This document shows, piece after piece, positions 50,897-60,480 of a stretch of 64,000 nucleotides of DNA (position 1 is the stretch's first letter; the number at the start of each line of letters is the position of its first letter). The position numbers were made by a program, and so were the translations under genes. The notes beneath the pieces were generated by a model. The model saw nothing but the letters and a program-made list of their open reading frames with translations, searched no databases and was not told the origin of the DNA. The stretch comes from CAVVAL01 sp963742725. GTDB taxonomy: Bacteria; Actinomycetota; Actinomycetes; Mycobacteriales; Cryptosporangiaceae. The stretch is taken from the NCBI GenBank assembly GCA_963742725.1, contig CAVUMX010000003.1, positions 1,860,001-1,924,000 of the forward strand, given 5' to 3'.

Positions 50897-53024
50897 TCAG
50901 GCGTGGCAGGTCACATCCAGGCCGGTCCAGTCGGTCCGGTCGTTGTAGCCGCCGTCGCCACCGTCGTCCACCTCCAGGTACAGCACCCGGACGCCGGTCA
51001 CGTCGACGTCGAAGCTGGCGCACGTCGTCCCGGGTCAGCACGCCGCTGCGAACAGCGCGCACGCCGTCGCCGACGACCTGCGAAGGTCGCCGTGCGCGCC
51101 CTCCGGGCCGACGTTGCGCGACGGCGTCGTCGAGGCCCGACGCCGCCCGGTGAGCCGGGTGCACTGGCCGCCGAGGTAGTAGCCGGATCCGTGGACGGGC
51201 GAGGCGACGCCGATGCCCGTCGGGTAGACGGTGCCCAGCATGCTGAGCGGCGAGCCGCCGCCGACGCTCGTGGTCCACCGTCGGGCTCCATCCAGCCGCT
51301 GCTGGCGCTGAACCAGGGGTGATGCGACAGCACGACGTCGGGCCGGTCGGCGGCGCCGGGGCGACCGTGCACGCGCCGACGTCGGCTGGTCGTGTCCGCC
51401 GGCGGTCCTGCCGTGCGTACGAGAGCGGTCGCCGCGACGCGTCAGCCGCGCCGCGGCCGGCGCCCGGCCGGGACGTCGCACGGTGAAGGCGACAGCGTCC
51501 GTGAGTCGTCCAGCGGCGCAGCATCGTGCGCGGCCGACCCGGTCCGGGTGACCGTCCAGCCGGCGGGCGCCGTCAGGGTGACCGCTGGCGCGGCGACCGG
51601 CGCGCAGCCGTCGTTCGTGCAGCCTCGACCTCGACCCGGCAACTGGTCGCCGGCCGCGACCACGGTAGGCCGGCCGTCGGCGCGACGTCGGGGCTCCGCC
51701 GACCTTGATACCGCGGCGGGGCGAGCGATCACGTGCGGGTCGCCCGCACGGCCGCGCGCCGGGCGGACCCGGAACAGCGCGCGCCGTGCGCCGGGACGGC
51801 GGCGCGGATCGTGCCGGCGGTCTGCGGTGACGCCGGTTGGTCCACGCGTCCAGCAGCGGCGAACCGACCGCCGCGGCAGCCCGGCCGCGCGGGCCGTGGT
51901 GGTCACGACCTGGGCGGGTCGGTCGCCCCGGTTGAGCAGCGCCACGGCCTGGCTGCCGTCGGCCAGCGGCTTGACCCAGGTCTCCGTCGTGCCGGCCGGG
52001 CCGACGCGGCCGCGCCTGGATGCCGGCGCGGTCCTGGTTGATCGCCAGCACGTCGGGGTCGGTGAGGATGTCGACGCGAGTTCTGGCTGCAGCGTGCGCG
52101 GACGTCGCTGCGCGATGACAGCGGCGCAGCGGCCACCGACCAGAGCGTCATCTGGGTCCGGAACTCGCTGGTCGGTCATGCCGAGCTCCGGAGCCGAGGT
52201 AGTCCGGGTCGTTGAAGTGCCCCGGGCCGGCGGCCTCGGGGTGCCGCGCGTTCGCGTCGTAGTTGCGCAGCACGTCCGGGAACTTGATCGTCGCTGACGA
52301 AGCCCACGTCGGTGTAGGTGCGCCAGGACTGGGCGATCCCGGGCGCGTAGCGTCCAGGAGTACGTCGACTGCTGCTCCTGCGGGTAGTCGCCCCAGTCGG
52401 GCGAGGTCACCGGGTTGCAGAGGTTGAAGATCATCGGGCGCTGGCTCGGCTGTTGTTCCGCAGCGCCTGCCGCGAACTCGGTGTACACGGTCCTCGGGTC
52501 GAGGTCGGCGGCGATCCCGCAGAGGAAGTCGACCTTGACCGCGTCGAACCCCCAGGCCGCGAACTGGTCGGCGTCGCGCTGGTAGTAGCCGTGGCTGCCG
52601 AGACCGCAGGAGCCGGGGAGGTACGGGCCGGCGTCGGTGTAGATGCCGGCGCGCAGGCCCTTGGTGTGGATGTACGTCGACGAGCGCGCTTCATGCCGTT
52701 GGGGAACCGGTCGGGGTCGGCCTGCCAGGTCGCCCGCCGGTCGCTGCGCGGCGGCTCGGCCTGCCAGCCGCCGTCGAGCCAGACGATGTCGTAGCCGGCC
52801 TCGCGCCAGGCCGCGCGAGACAAGGAAGTCGGCGACTTCCTTACCTCGGCTTCGCGTCGAAGTCGCCGCCGAGCGCCGTAGTAGGTGTTCCAGCCCAGGT
52901 ACGGCGTGGTACTGAGCACAGGCTTCCCGGTATACGGTGCGGCCGCCGCCCCTTCGGCGGTCACGACCAGCATCGCCGCGAGCAGGGCCAGTATCCCCGC
53001 CACGCTCGTCACGAACTTCCTCAT
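50897..53024 (-). pseudogene. Secreted GH27 alpha-galactosidase with NPCBM domain, frameshifted
   Basis: All parts of a secreted alpha-galactosidase can be read, but only by moving among the three leftward frames. Start ATG at 53024 with GGAGG; signal peptide VTSVAGILALLAAMLVVTAEG; then PYLGWNTYYG, AGYDIVWLDGGWQA, DPDRFPNGMK, GLRAGIYTDAGPYL, the nucleophile region FDAVKVDFLCG, MIFNLCNPV, and a C-terminal NPCBM-like module (PLSMLGTVYPTGIGVASPV, GYYLGGQCTRLT) ending DVTCHA before the stop at 50897. Single-base insertions are identifiable near 52874, 52806, 52688 and 52675, with more towards the 3' end. Intact, it would release galactose outside the cell for the adjacent pathway. Decay or sequencing error are both possible. 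Confidence 0.8.
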
Positions 53025-53049
53025 CGCGTCGTCCTCCATCGGGGCAGTC

Positions 53050-53952
53050 TCACCGGAAGCACCGGGCGGGTTCGCCGGTCGGGTCGGGGGCCAGGGCACC
53101 GGTCAGGTCCGGGGCCAGGTCGTCGAGCGGCACGGACAGCACGAGGCCGTCCGCGGCGCCGGGAGTGTTCAGGCCGAGCGTGGCCGTGGTCACGACCGCC
53201 CGTCCGCGAGCCAGCGCCACGCTGGTCGGCTGGGCGGCCGGCAGCTCGACCGTGCCGAGCGGCTCGCCGTCCGGGGCGTACCGGCGCAGCTGCGACCCGC
53301 CCCACATGGCCACCCACAACGCGCCCGCACGGTCGACGGTCATCCCGTCCGGCGAGGCACCGGACTCCTCGCGAAGGATCACCAGAGGCGCCGAGAGCTG
53401 GCCGTCGTCATCGACCGCGTACCGGGTGATCGTGCCTGCCGCCGAGTCCGCGAGGAACATCGTGCGGCCGTCCGGGCTGAACGCCGGCCCGTTCGCGATC
53501 ACCACGCCGTCGAGTACCTGCTCGATCCGGCCGTCGGGCTCGACCCGGTACAGCGCGCCGTCGGGCGAGGTTCCGTCGTAGGCCATCGACCCGGCCCAGA
53601 ACCGCCCGCTCGGGTCGCAGGCGCCGTCGTTCATCCTGGTCCGGCCGCCGTTGCGGGCCTCGGGGCGGCCGAGCCACCACGGGCCGCCCGCGCGCGTCAG
53701 CAGCGCGATGCCGTCGCCGATCGCCGCGATCCAGGTGCCGGGCCAGCCGCGTACCGGCGCGACAGCGCCGACCGGGCAATCGACCGTGTGCACCGTCGTG
53801 AGCGGGGCCGACCTGTGGCCGGGGTGGCTGTAGAGGGTGCCGGCGAGCAGGTCGACCAGCACCAGCCGGCCGTCCACGAACCGGGCACCCTCCCCCAGTT
53901 CCAGCGGCCGGTCGGTCAGCGTGGTGATCCCGGTTTCCTGGTGCGCGGTCAT
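53050..53952 (-). CDS. SMP-30/gluconolactonase family sugar lactonase
   Basis: Metal-dependent lactonase of 300 residues, a six-bladed propeller. Family elements: EGARFVDGRLVLVDLL at the start, RMNDGACDPSGRFWAGSM, IANGPAFSPDGRTMFLADS and SPDGMTVDRAGALWVAMW. In this cluster it most likely opens galactono-lactone to galactonate, between the sugar dehydrogenase and DgoD. The ATG overlaps the stop of the kinase gene (ATGA). The reading frame is intact despite broken neighbours. Confidence 0.88.
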   Translation of the reverse strand: MTAHQETGITTLTDRPLELGEGARFVDGRLVLVDLLAGTLYSHPGHRSAPLTTVHTVDCPVGAVAPVRGWPGTWIAAIGDGIALLTRAGGPWWLGRPEARNGGRTRMNDGACDPSGRFWAGSMAYDGTSPDGALYRVEPDGRIEQVLDGVVIANGPAFSPDGRTMFLADSAAGTITRYAVDDDGQLSAPLVILREESGASPDGMTVDRAGALWVAMWGGSQLRRYAPDGEPLGTVELPAAQPTSVALARGRAVVTTATLGLNTPGAADGLVLSVPLDDLAPDLTGALAPDPTGEPARCFR

Positions 53953-54914
53953 CGGAGCGTCCCGTCGTGGCCGGCGGCGAAGGTGGCCAGCTCCGCGCGG
54001 GTGGGCAGGCCCTCCCAGTCGCCGTCGGTACCGACCGCCACGGCCGCCACCGCGGTACCCCTGGAGAGCCGCCCGGGCAGGTCCGCACCGTCGAGCCGGG
54101 CCGACAGGTACCCGGCCACGAACGCGTCGCCCGCGCCGACCACATCGATCGCGGCGACCGGCCGGGCCGGGCAGCGGATCTGCCGGTCGGCGGTGACCGC
54201 CTCGGCACCGTCCGCACCGTGGGTCACCACGACCTCGGGCGGCAGACCCGGTCCGAACTGGACACCGTCCGCGCCGAAGACCAGCGGCAGCTCGTCACCC
54301 GAGGCGAACAGCACGTCCACGTCGGGCAGCAGCGGGATCGGCGCCGCGGCGGCTGCCTCGCGGGACCACAGCCGGCTGCGGTAGTTGAGGTCCAGGCTGG
54401 TCACCACGCCTGCCCCGCGCGCCAGCCGGAGCGCCGCCGCGACCGTGTTCAGGGCTTCCGGCGACAGTGCCGCGGTCACGCCGCTGACGTGCAGCAACGC
54501 CGGCGCGCCGGCGAGCGCGCCGGCGACCAGTTCCTCGTCCAGGGCCGAGCCCGCCGAGCCGCGCCGCACGTAGTCCACGTGCACGATCTCGCTGGTGCGC
54601 CGCTCCCGGAACAGCACGCCGGTGGGCCGGGTGGGGTCGCGCCGCAGGTGGCCGACGGCCACGCCCTCCGCGCGGAGCGTGCGGGCGACCAGCTCGCCGG
54701 TCTCGTCGGTGCCCACCGCCCCGGCGAACGCGACCGGGTGGCCGAGCCGCGCGAGTCCGATCGCGACATTGCTCTCGGCGCCGGCCACCGACATCGTCAG
54801 CGGGCTGCCCGACCGCAGCCGCCCCTGGGACCGCAGGCTCACCATGGCCTCCCCGACGCACAGCACCCCGCCGCCGCTCAGCAGGGCCCCGCCGCCGTCC
54901 GAGCCGGCACTCAT
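53949..54914 (-). CDS. PfkB-family sugar-acid kinase (probable 2-dehydro-3-deoxygalactonokinase)
   Basis: A 321-residue ribokinase-fold kinase: GEAMVSLRSQGRLRSGSPLTMSV at the start, GAESNVAIGLARLG (substrate-binding glycines), and the catalytic signature VVGAGDAFVAGYLSA near residue 260. Placed between the aldolase and lactonase genes, it probably phosphorylates 2-keto-3-deoxygalactonate; a gluconate-type KDG kinase cannot be excluded. Coupled by ATGA overlaps to both neighbours. Confidence 0.85.
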   Translation of the reverse strand: MSAGSDGGGALLSGGGVLCVGEAMVSLRSQGRLRSGSPLTMSVAGAESNVAIGLARLGHPVAFAGAVGTDETGELVARTLRAEGVAVGHLRRDPTRPTGVLFRERRTSEIVHVDYVRRGSAGSALDEELVAGALAGAPALLHVSGVTAALSPEALNTVAAALRLARGAGVVTSLDLNYRSRLWSREAAAAAPIPLLPDVDVLFASGDELPLVFGADGVQFGPGLPPEVVVTHGADGAEAVTADRQIRCPARPVAAIDVVGAGDAFVAGYLSARLDGADLPGRLSRGTAVAAVAVGTDGDWEGLPTRAELATFAAGHDGTLR

Positions 54915-55540
54915 CGGGCGACCGCCGCGCGGAACAGAGCCACGCGCTCGGCGAGGCCGCCCAGGTCACCGCCGGAGACCGCGTCGCCGAGCAGCGGCGA
55001 GCCGACCCCGACCGCGATCGCGCCGGCAGCCAGGTACTCGCCGGCCGCGTCCGCGTCCACCCCACCGACCGGCAGCAGCGGGATGTCCGGGAACGGATCG
55101 CGCAGCGCGCGCAGGTAGCCGGGTCCGCCGAGCGATGCCGGGAACAACTTCACCGCGGCGGCTCCGCGTTGATGCGCCTCGTACACCTCGGTCGGGGTCA
55201 GCGCGCCGGCCAGTACGGGGATGCCGCGCCGGTACGCCGCCTCGGCACCGGCACTCGCCGCCGGGGTGACGACGTATCTGGCGCCGGCGGCGTGCGCGTC
55301 GGTGGCCTGGCCCACGGTCAGCACGGTGCCGGCGCCGAGTACCAGCCGGTCGCCCAGCTCGGCGGCCGCGCGCCGGAGCACATCGAGCGCGTCCGCGCTG
55401 GTCAGCGAGACCTCGACCAGCCGCAGCCCGGCGTCGGCCAGGGCGGCGAGGCAGGCGAACAGCCGGTCCGGGTCAGGGCCGCGGACGATCGCCAGCAGCC
55501 GTTCGGCGGCCAGCAGCGACCGCAGCTCCGCCGGGGTCAT
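54911..55540 (-). CDS. 2-keto-3-deoxy-6-phospho-sugar-acid aldolase
   Basis: A 209-residue class I aldolase of the KDPG/KDPGal family. Motifs: LLAIVRGPDPDRL, LRLVEVSLTSADAL (catalytic Glu), LVLGAGTVLTVGQA, YVVTPAA and the Schiff-base lysine in AAVKLFPASLGG. It splits the phosphorylated keto-deoxy acid into pyruvate and glyceraldehyde-3-phosphate. Context favours the galactonate (DgoA-like) activity. The ATG at 55540 overlaps the stop of the mutarotase-like gene. Confidence 0.88.
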   Translation of the reverse strand: MTPAELRSLLAAERLLAIVRGPDPDRLFACLAALADAGLRLVEVSLTSADALDVLRRAAAELGDRLVLGAGTVLTVGQATDAHAAGARYVVTPAASAGAEAAYRRGIPVLAGALTPTEVYEAHQRGAAAVKLFPASLGGPGYLRALRDPFPDIPLLPVGGVDADAAGEYLAAGAIAVGVGSPLLGDAVSGGDLGGLAERVALFRAAVAR

Positions 55541-56319
55541 GCGGACCGCCGCCACGCGACGCAGTGCACGGTCCAGCTCGCGGTGCCGGCGGGCGGGATC
55601 GTCGCGGCCCCGGCGGAGCTGCGGTCGAAGCCGGTGCCGACCATCGGCTCCACCCCGATCGAGCGGTACGGCCCGTCGGAAGGGAAGCCGCCGAGGTTCC
55701 GCCACAGCGCCACGGCCAGCGGCAGAGCGTCACCCGAGATATCCCAGCTCAGCGCCTCGGAGCCGTCCACCACGCAGGCCTCCGCGCAGTCCAGGATCAC
55801 GCCGATGGCAGTGCCGTCGGACGGGCCCAGCTCGTGCAGCGGCAGGCCCCACGGCCGCGGCCACGGCACGGCGCCTGTCCAGCTCGCGTCGACGCCGAGC
55901 GGCCGGGGGTCGTCGGTGACCGTGGCGCGGCGGGCGGGCGCCTCGATGGACGCGTCGGTGCTGAGGTCGAGCAGCGCGTGGGCGGCGTACACGAAGCGGT
56001 AGCCGGGCGGGCCGTCCACGCGATAGCGGGCCATGACCGCACCGTCCTCAATGGATAACGCGCGCTCCAACCGAATCCCGTCAGCTGCAACCCCGGAGTC
56101 CCACGGCGTCGACCAGGCCCAGCCGTGGTCGGGCTCGCCGCGCACGGTCGGGAAGCACTCCTCCAGCCCGCCGACGTCGACGAACTCGTCACCGGGGCGC
56201 GCCAACGCCCGTTGCGGGTCGGGCCGGGACCAGAGCCATTCCCGATCGGCCGTACGCAGCGACGTCCAACGGCCGCCCTGCGCCAGGTCGGTGTCGACCA
56301 GGAGCGGAACCCGCTCCAC
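55537..56319 (-). CDS. Aldose-1-epimerase-like protein
   Basis: A 260-residue beta-sandwich protein resembling galactose mutarotases: LLVDTDLAQGGRWTSLRTADREWLW, GGLEECFPTVRG and HGWAWSTPWD in the N-terminal half, GYRFVYAAHALLDLS, and GVEPMVGTGFDR near the end. It would supply the right galactose anomer to the dehydrogenase. The GTG at 56319 starts the conserved region; a GTG at 56339 overlapping the dgoD stop lies in another frame, which suggests a further indel at this junction and a lost N-terminal segment of a few residues. Confidence 0.75.
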   Translation of the reverse strand: MERVPLLVDTDLAQGGRWTSLRTADREWLWSRPDPQRALARPGDEFVDVGGLEECFPTVRGEPDHGWAWSTPWDSGVAADGIRLERALSIEDGAVMARYRVDGPPGYRFVYAAHALLDLSTDASIEAPARRATVTDDPRPLGVDASWTGAVPWPRPWGLPLHELGPSDGTAIGVILDCAEACVVDGSEALSWDISGDALPLAVALWRNLGGFPSDGPYRSIGVEPMVGTGFDRSSAGAATIPPAGTASWTVHCVAWRRSA

Positions 56320-56335
56320 CCGGCGCCGGCGGGCC

Positions 56336-57499
56336 TCACCATTCGGTGAACGAACCGTCGGGACGCCGCCACACCGGCGAGCGCCACAGCGTGGCCGGCG
56401 CGGTCGGCCGCGCGCACCGCCTGCTCGTCGACCGTGATCCCCAGCCCCGGCAGCGACTGGGCGGTCGACGTGACCGTCCCGGAACGCGAACACCGTGGGG
56501 TCGACGAGGTAGTCGAGCAGGTCGTTGTCCACGTTGTAATGGATTCCGAGGCTCTGCTCCTGGATCAGGAAGTTCGGCGTGGCGAACGCGACCTGCAGGC
56601 TGGCCGCGAGCGAGATCGGGCCGAGCGGGCAGTGCGGTGCGAGCAGCGCGCCGCAGGTCTCCGCGAGCACCGCGATCCGGCGCAGCTCGGAGATGCCGCC
56701 GGCGTGCGAGAGGTCCGGCTGGACCACGCCGACCCCGGCTTGCAGCGGCGTCCAGGAAGTCGTGCCGGGAGTAGCAGCCGCTCGCCGAGCGCCAGCGGCA
56801 CCGAGCGAGGCGGCGACCAGGCGCCGGCAGCGTGCTGGACGTGCTCGGGCAGCACCGCCTCCTCCACGAACAGCGGGCTGCTGCGGCGCCGAGCAGCGGT
56901 AACAACCGGGCCGCGTCCGCGACAGCCGATCCGGCCGTGGAAGTCGATCGCGAAGTCGCGGTCCGGGCCGAGCGTCTCCCGGGCCGCGGTTCGGCGCGCT
57001 CGACCACGGTCCGCCGCGCCGCGGGGCCGCGATCGGCGCCATCGGGCCGCATGGCGTTCATCTTCACCGCGGTGAAGCCGGCGTCGACGCTGGCGCTGCG
57101 ACGCGCGTCGGCGCAGCTCGGCCGGCTCGTCGCCGCCGACCCAGGCGTACATCCGGGCCCGATCCCGCACGGGGCCGCCGAGCAGGGTGTGGACGGGCAC
57201 GCCGAGGGCTTGCCGGCGATGTCCCAGAGCGCCTGGTCGAGGCCCGCGACGGCGCTGGAGAGGATCGGTCCGCCCCGGTAGAAGCCGCCCTTGGTCAGCA
57301 CCTGCCAGTGGTCCTCGATCCGGGGCGGATCCTGCGCCGATCAGGTATTCGGACAGCTCGGCGACCGCGGCCCGGACGGTCTCGGCGCGCCCCTCCACCA
57401 CCGGCTCGCCCCAGCCCGACGACCCCCTCGTCGGTCTCCACCCGGCAGAACAGCCAGCGCGGCGGGACGAGGAAGGTCTCGATCCGCGACGATCTTCAT
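56336..57499 (-). pseudogene. dgoD: D-galactonate dehydratase, frameshifted
   Basis: Enolase-superfamily dehydratase converting galactonate to 2-keto-3-deoxygalactonate. The start (MKIV at 57499, then an inserted base) and the rest are spread over three frames: PVVEGRAETVRAAVAELSEYL, LTKGGFYRGGPILSSAVAGL then DQALWDIAGK, VPVHTLLGGPVRDRARMYAW, DAGFTAVKMNAMRPDG, VVQPDLSHAGGISELRRIA, ALLAPHCPLGPISLAASLQ and FLIQEQSLGIHYN. These are the family's substrate, metal and catalytic regions, so the gene is complete but interrupted by several single-base indels. The ATG overlaps the corrected GntR stop. It is the key enzyme identifying the pathway. Confidence 0.8.
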
Positions 57500-58213
57500 C
57501 CGTTGACCGCCTCCCCCTCGGGCCGGCAGCAGAGCAGCGACTCGTCCTGGACGGCCAGCGCGAGCAGCTGTTCCATCGCGGCCCTGGCCTCCTCGGCGTC
57601 GCCTGCCTCCACCGCGTCGAGGACCGCGCGGTGCGCCGGGCCGCTGTGCTCGATGCCCTCGCTCTGGTGCACCAGCTCGGTCCCGGGTGCGGAGCGCGGT
57701 CTGGATCACCAGCTCCATGCTCTGCAACAGGTCGTTGTGGGTGGCGACCAGCAGGCCACGGTGGAACGCGAGGTCAGCCTGGATGATCGAGGCCGGGGTG
57801 GCGCCCGGCGCGAGCATCGCCTCCAGCGCGGCCCGCAGCGCGGTCACGTCCTCGTCGGTGCGGCGGGCGGCGGCCAGCGCCACCGCCGCCGGCTCGATGA
57901 TCGCGCGCACCTCGGCGAGGTTCGCCAGGAACGACATGTCCGTGCGCGACTCGTACTGCCAGCGCAGCAGGTCAGGGTCGAGCATGCTCCAGGACTCCCG
58001 GCCGCGGACCACGGTGCCGCGCTTCGGCCGGGCCTCCACCAGGCCCTTGTCGGCGAGCACCCGGATCGCCTCGCGGACCACCGACCGGCTGGCGCCCAGC
58101 TCGGCCTCCAGCGCGGTCAGGTCGATGACCTCACCGGGCCGGAGCTCGCCCGCGACGATCGACTGCCCGACGGCGTCCACCACCGTGCCGTGCATTCCCC
58201 GACGTACCGTCAT
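57496..58213 (-). pseudogene. GntR/FadR-family regulator with one frameshift
   Basis: Winged-helix regulator with an FCD ligand domain. The N-terminus reads IVAGELRPGEVIDLTALEAE and SRSVVREAIRVLADKGLVEA, and the FCD domain has DLAFHRGLLVATHNDLL with the usual metal-binding histidines. Near 57680 one extra base shifts the frame; with it removed the protein runs on through ELVHQSEGIEHSGPAHRAVL and ends at 57496, overlapping the dgoD ATG (ATGA). Uncorrected, the frame runs into dgoD. It is probably the galactonate-responsive repressor of the cluster (DgoR-like role, inference). Confidence 0.8.
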
Positions 58214-58249
58214 AAGGTCCCCGCTCTCTCGCCCTACTCAGGTCTTCCC

Positions 58250-59029
58250 TCATGCTGTGCTGTCTTCAGCGTTCACGCTGTCCACCGCGATGCTCCAGCC
58301 ACCGTCCACAGTGATCGACGTCCCGGTGATGTACGAGGCGTCGGCGGAGGCGAGGAACGCGACCGCGGCGGCCACCTCCTCGGGCCGACCGAACCGTTTC
58401 AGGGCCGACTGGGCGATGCTGCGGGCGCGGTCCGCGGCGTCCACCCGGTCCCACGCGCCGGTCAGGATCGGGCCGGGCACGACAGCGTTCACCCGGATCT
58501 CCGGCCCGTACTCCACCGCCAGCTGGCGGACCAGCGCGAGCTGCGCGCCCTTGGCCGCGGCGTAGGCGGCGTGGCCCGGCACCCCGCGGATCGCGTGCAC
58601 CGACGAGGTCAGCACCACCGATCCCCTTGAGCCGCGCAGCAGCGGCAGGAAAGCGCGCAGCGCGTGGTAGATCGACGAGAGGTTCACCGCGAGCTGGCGG
58701 TCCCACTGTTCGGGGGTCGTCTCGTGCAGCGGCGCCACCGTGGCCGCATAGGCGTTGACGTGCAGCAGGTCCAGCCGGCCGTGCGTGGCCGTCACCTGCT
58801 CGGCCAGCGCCGTCCAGCTGGCCGGATCGGCCACGTCGGCGACGACCGTCCGCGCGTCGGTGCCGAGCGCCACCGCGTCGAGCGCGGCGCCGTCGAGGTC
58901 CACCAGCCAGACGCGGGCACCCTCGTCGACCAGGCGGGCGGCGGTCGCCGCGCCGATGCCGTGGGCGGCGCCGGTCACCACGGCGACCGCGCCGGGCAGG
59001 CGGCGTGGCACAGGAGCTTCGGAGTCCAT
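58250..59029 (-). CDS. SDR-family dehydrogenase, probable galactose dehydrogenase
   Basis: A 259-residue classical SDR with an intact frame: TGAAHGIGAATAARL, acidic strand end VDLDGAAL (suggesting NAD), VNLSSIYHALRAF, catalytic Ser in VLTSSVHAI, and Tyr-Lys in AAYAAAKGAQLAL; the C-terminus TGTSITVDGGWS is typical. The NNAG motif reads VNAYA here. As first gene of the catabolic run it likely oxidises galactose (or another aldose) to the lactone. The ATG at 59029 has no ribosome binding site but a -10 six bases upstream, suggesting a leaderless transcript. Confidence 0.85.
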   Translation of the reverse strand: MDSEAPVPRRLPGAVAVVTGAAHGIGAATAARLVDEGARVWLVDLDGAALDAVALGTDARTVVADVADPASWTALAEQVTATHGRLDLLHVNAYAATVAPLHETTPEQWDRQLAVNLSSIYHALRAFLPLLRGSRGSVVLTSSVHAIRGVPGHAAYAAAKGAQLALVRQLAVEYGPEIRVNAVVPGPILTGAWDRVDAADRARSIAQSALKRFGRPEEVAAAVAFLASADASYITGTSITVDGGWSIAVDSVNAEDSTA

Positions 59030-59196
59030 GCGAGCAACTTAGCATTTGATAATTTCATATGACTATATCTTGACAGCCCTGTTTCCGCGTCGCAGGATTC
59101 GGGGCCATGACCGGCCACGGACATGGCAGCGACACGCTGCGATGACACCGGCAGCACACGCTGCGTCGACACGGCCGCGAACCCGGGAGGCAACCC
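59030..59196. promoter_or_regulatory. Divergent control region of the galactose cluster
   Basis: A 167-bp gap with a striking AT-rich core (59038-59070) in a very GC-rich window. Leftward, TAAGTT (59036-59041 on the complement) lies six bases before the SDR ATG. Rightward, TTGACA (59070-59075), a 17-bp spacer and CAGGAT (59093-59098) form a promoter for the transport genes. The patch around CATATG (59056-59061) lies between the two and is the best place for the GntR operator. Confidence 0.6.
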
Positions 59197-60480
59197 ATGA
59201 GCACCGTCTCGCGACGTGACTTCCTCCGCACCGCCGGCCTGGTCGCCGGTGCCGGCATTCTGGGCGGCTGCGCCACCGGCACCAGCAGCAGCGGCAGCGG
59301 GAACGGCGCGCTCGTGCTGCAGTCGTCCTGTCGGACCCGGATCCGAAGAACGCCTTACGCACGATCGCCGGCGACTATTCCGGCGAGGTCACGCTGAACA
59401 CGGTGGCGATCGAGCAGTTCCGCGCGCAGCTCCCCACCTACCTGAGCTCGTCGAACCCGCCGGACGTGCTCACCTGGTACGCGCGGCTCCGTGGCCCGGG
59501 ACTACGCCAGCAAGGGCCTGCTGCTCGACGTCTCCGACCTGTGGGCGCGGCGACGGCCCCTGCGCGTCCTTCTCCGCCGCGCTGCAAGCAGCTGTCCACC
59601 GGCGACGACGGCAAGCAGATCTTCGTGCCGACCAACTACTACTGGTGGGGCGTGTTCTACCGGAAGTCGGCGTTCGCGAAATGGGGCGTCAAGCCGCCGA
59701 CGACCTGGGACGAGTTCCTCGGTGTGTGCGAGAACCTCAAGGCCAGGAAGGTCGCACCCGCTCACGATGGGCACTGCCGTCCACCCCGTGGATGTCCTCC
59801 GGCTGGTTCGACTACCTGAACCTGCGGGTCAACGGCGCCGACGTTCCACCGCGAACTGCTCGCCGGCAAGCACGGGTTCGACTCCGAGAGGTCCGCGCGG
59901 TGATGGACCACTACGGCAAGCTCCTGCCCTACTTCGACCCGGACGGCCGCTCCTACTCCTGGCAGGAGGCCGTGACCCCGCTGGTCCGCAACGAAGGCCG
60001 GCGATGTACCTGATCGGCGCGTTCGTCACCACGGCCGTACCGGCCGACGTGCGTGGACGACCTGGACTTCTTCCAGGTCCCGATCATCGACGCGAACCAG
60101 CCGATCGCGGAGGAGGCACCGACCGACGGGTACTTCGCGAGCGCCAAGACGCGGCGACCGCGCAGGGCACCAAGAAGCTGCTGACCTACCTGGCCGCGCC
60201 GAAGACGCAGCAGGAGTACATCGAGCTGTCCAAATCCTCGAACCTGCCGACCTCGCGGCGAGGTCGACACGTCGACGTTCTCGCCGCTGGTGCAGAAGGG
60301 CATCGCGCTGCTCAACAAGGCGCGACGAGATCACCCAGTTCTTCAACCGGGACTCCAGCGACGAGCTGCAGACCACCGCCGACACGGCGCTGACCAGGTT
60401 CATGGACGAGCCCGAAGCGACGTCGCCGCGATCCTCGCCGAGTGGCAGAGCTCTGCCGAGCCGCGTACTTCGCGTCGTGA
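59197..60480 (+). pseudogene. Sugar-binding lipoprotein of ABC importer, frameshifted
   Basis: Begins with a Tat-like lipoprotein signal (SRRDFLRTAGLVAGAGILGG then the lipobox Cys) after GGGAGG at six bases. A CUT1 solute-binding protein follows in pieces over three frames: LNTVAIEQFRAQLPTYLSSS, NYYWWGVFYRKSAFAKWGVK, WFDYLNLRVNGAD, SWQEAVTPLVRNE, QGTKKLLTYLAAPKTQQEYI and FFNRDSSDELQTTADTALTR. A base is lost near 59328 and bases are inserted at 59484, 59548, 59585, near 59758, near 59787 and at 59843, with more later. The stop at 60478-60480 overlaps the permease GTG. The likely cargo is an alpha-galactoside. Confidence 0.8.

Noticed and set aside
52431..53099. Intact short secreted protein at the start of the GH27 region
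   Set aside because: After the signal peptide and first GH27 motifs the frame turns into low-complexity Arg/Ser/Thr sequence while the GH27 motifs continue in other frames.
55537..57042. Continuous frame that joins the end of dgoD to the mutarotase-like gene
   Set aside because: Conserved dehydratase motifs before and after this segment are in other frames and both proteins have separate family boundaries; the fusion is a by-product of indels.
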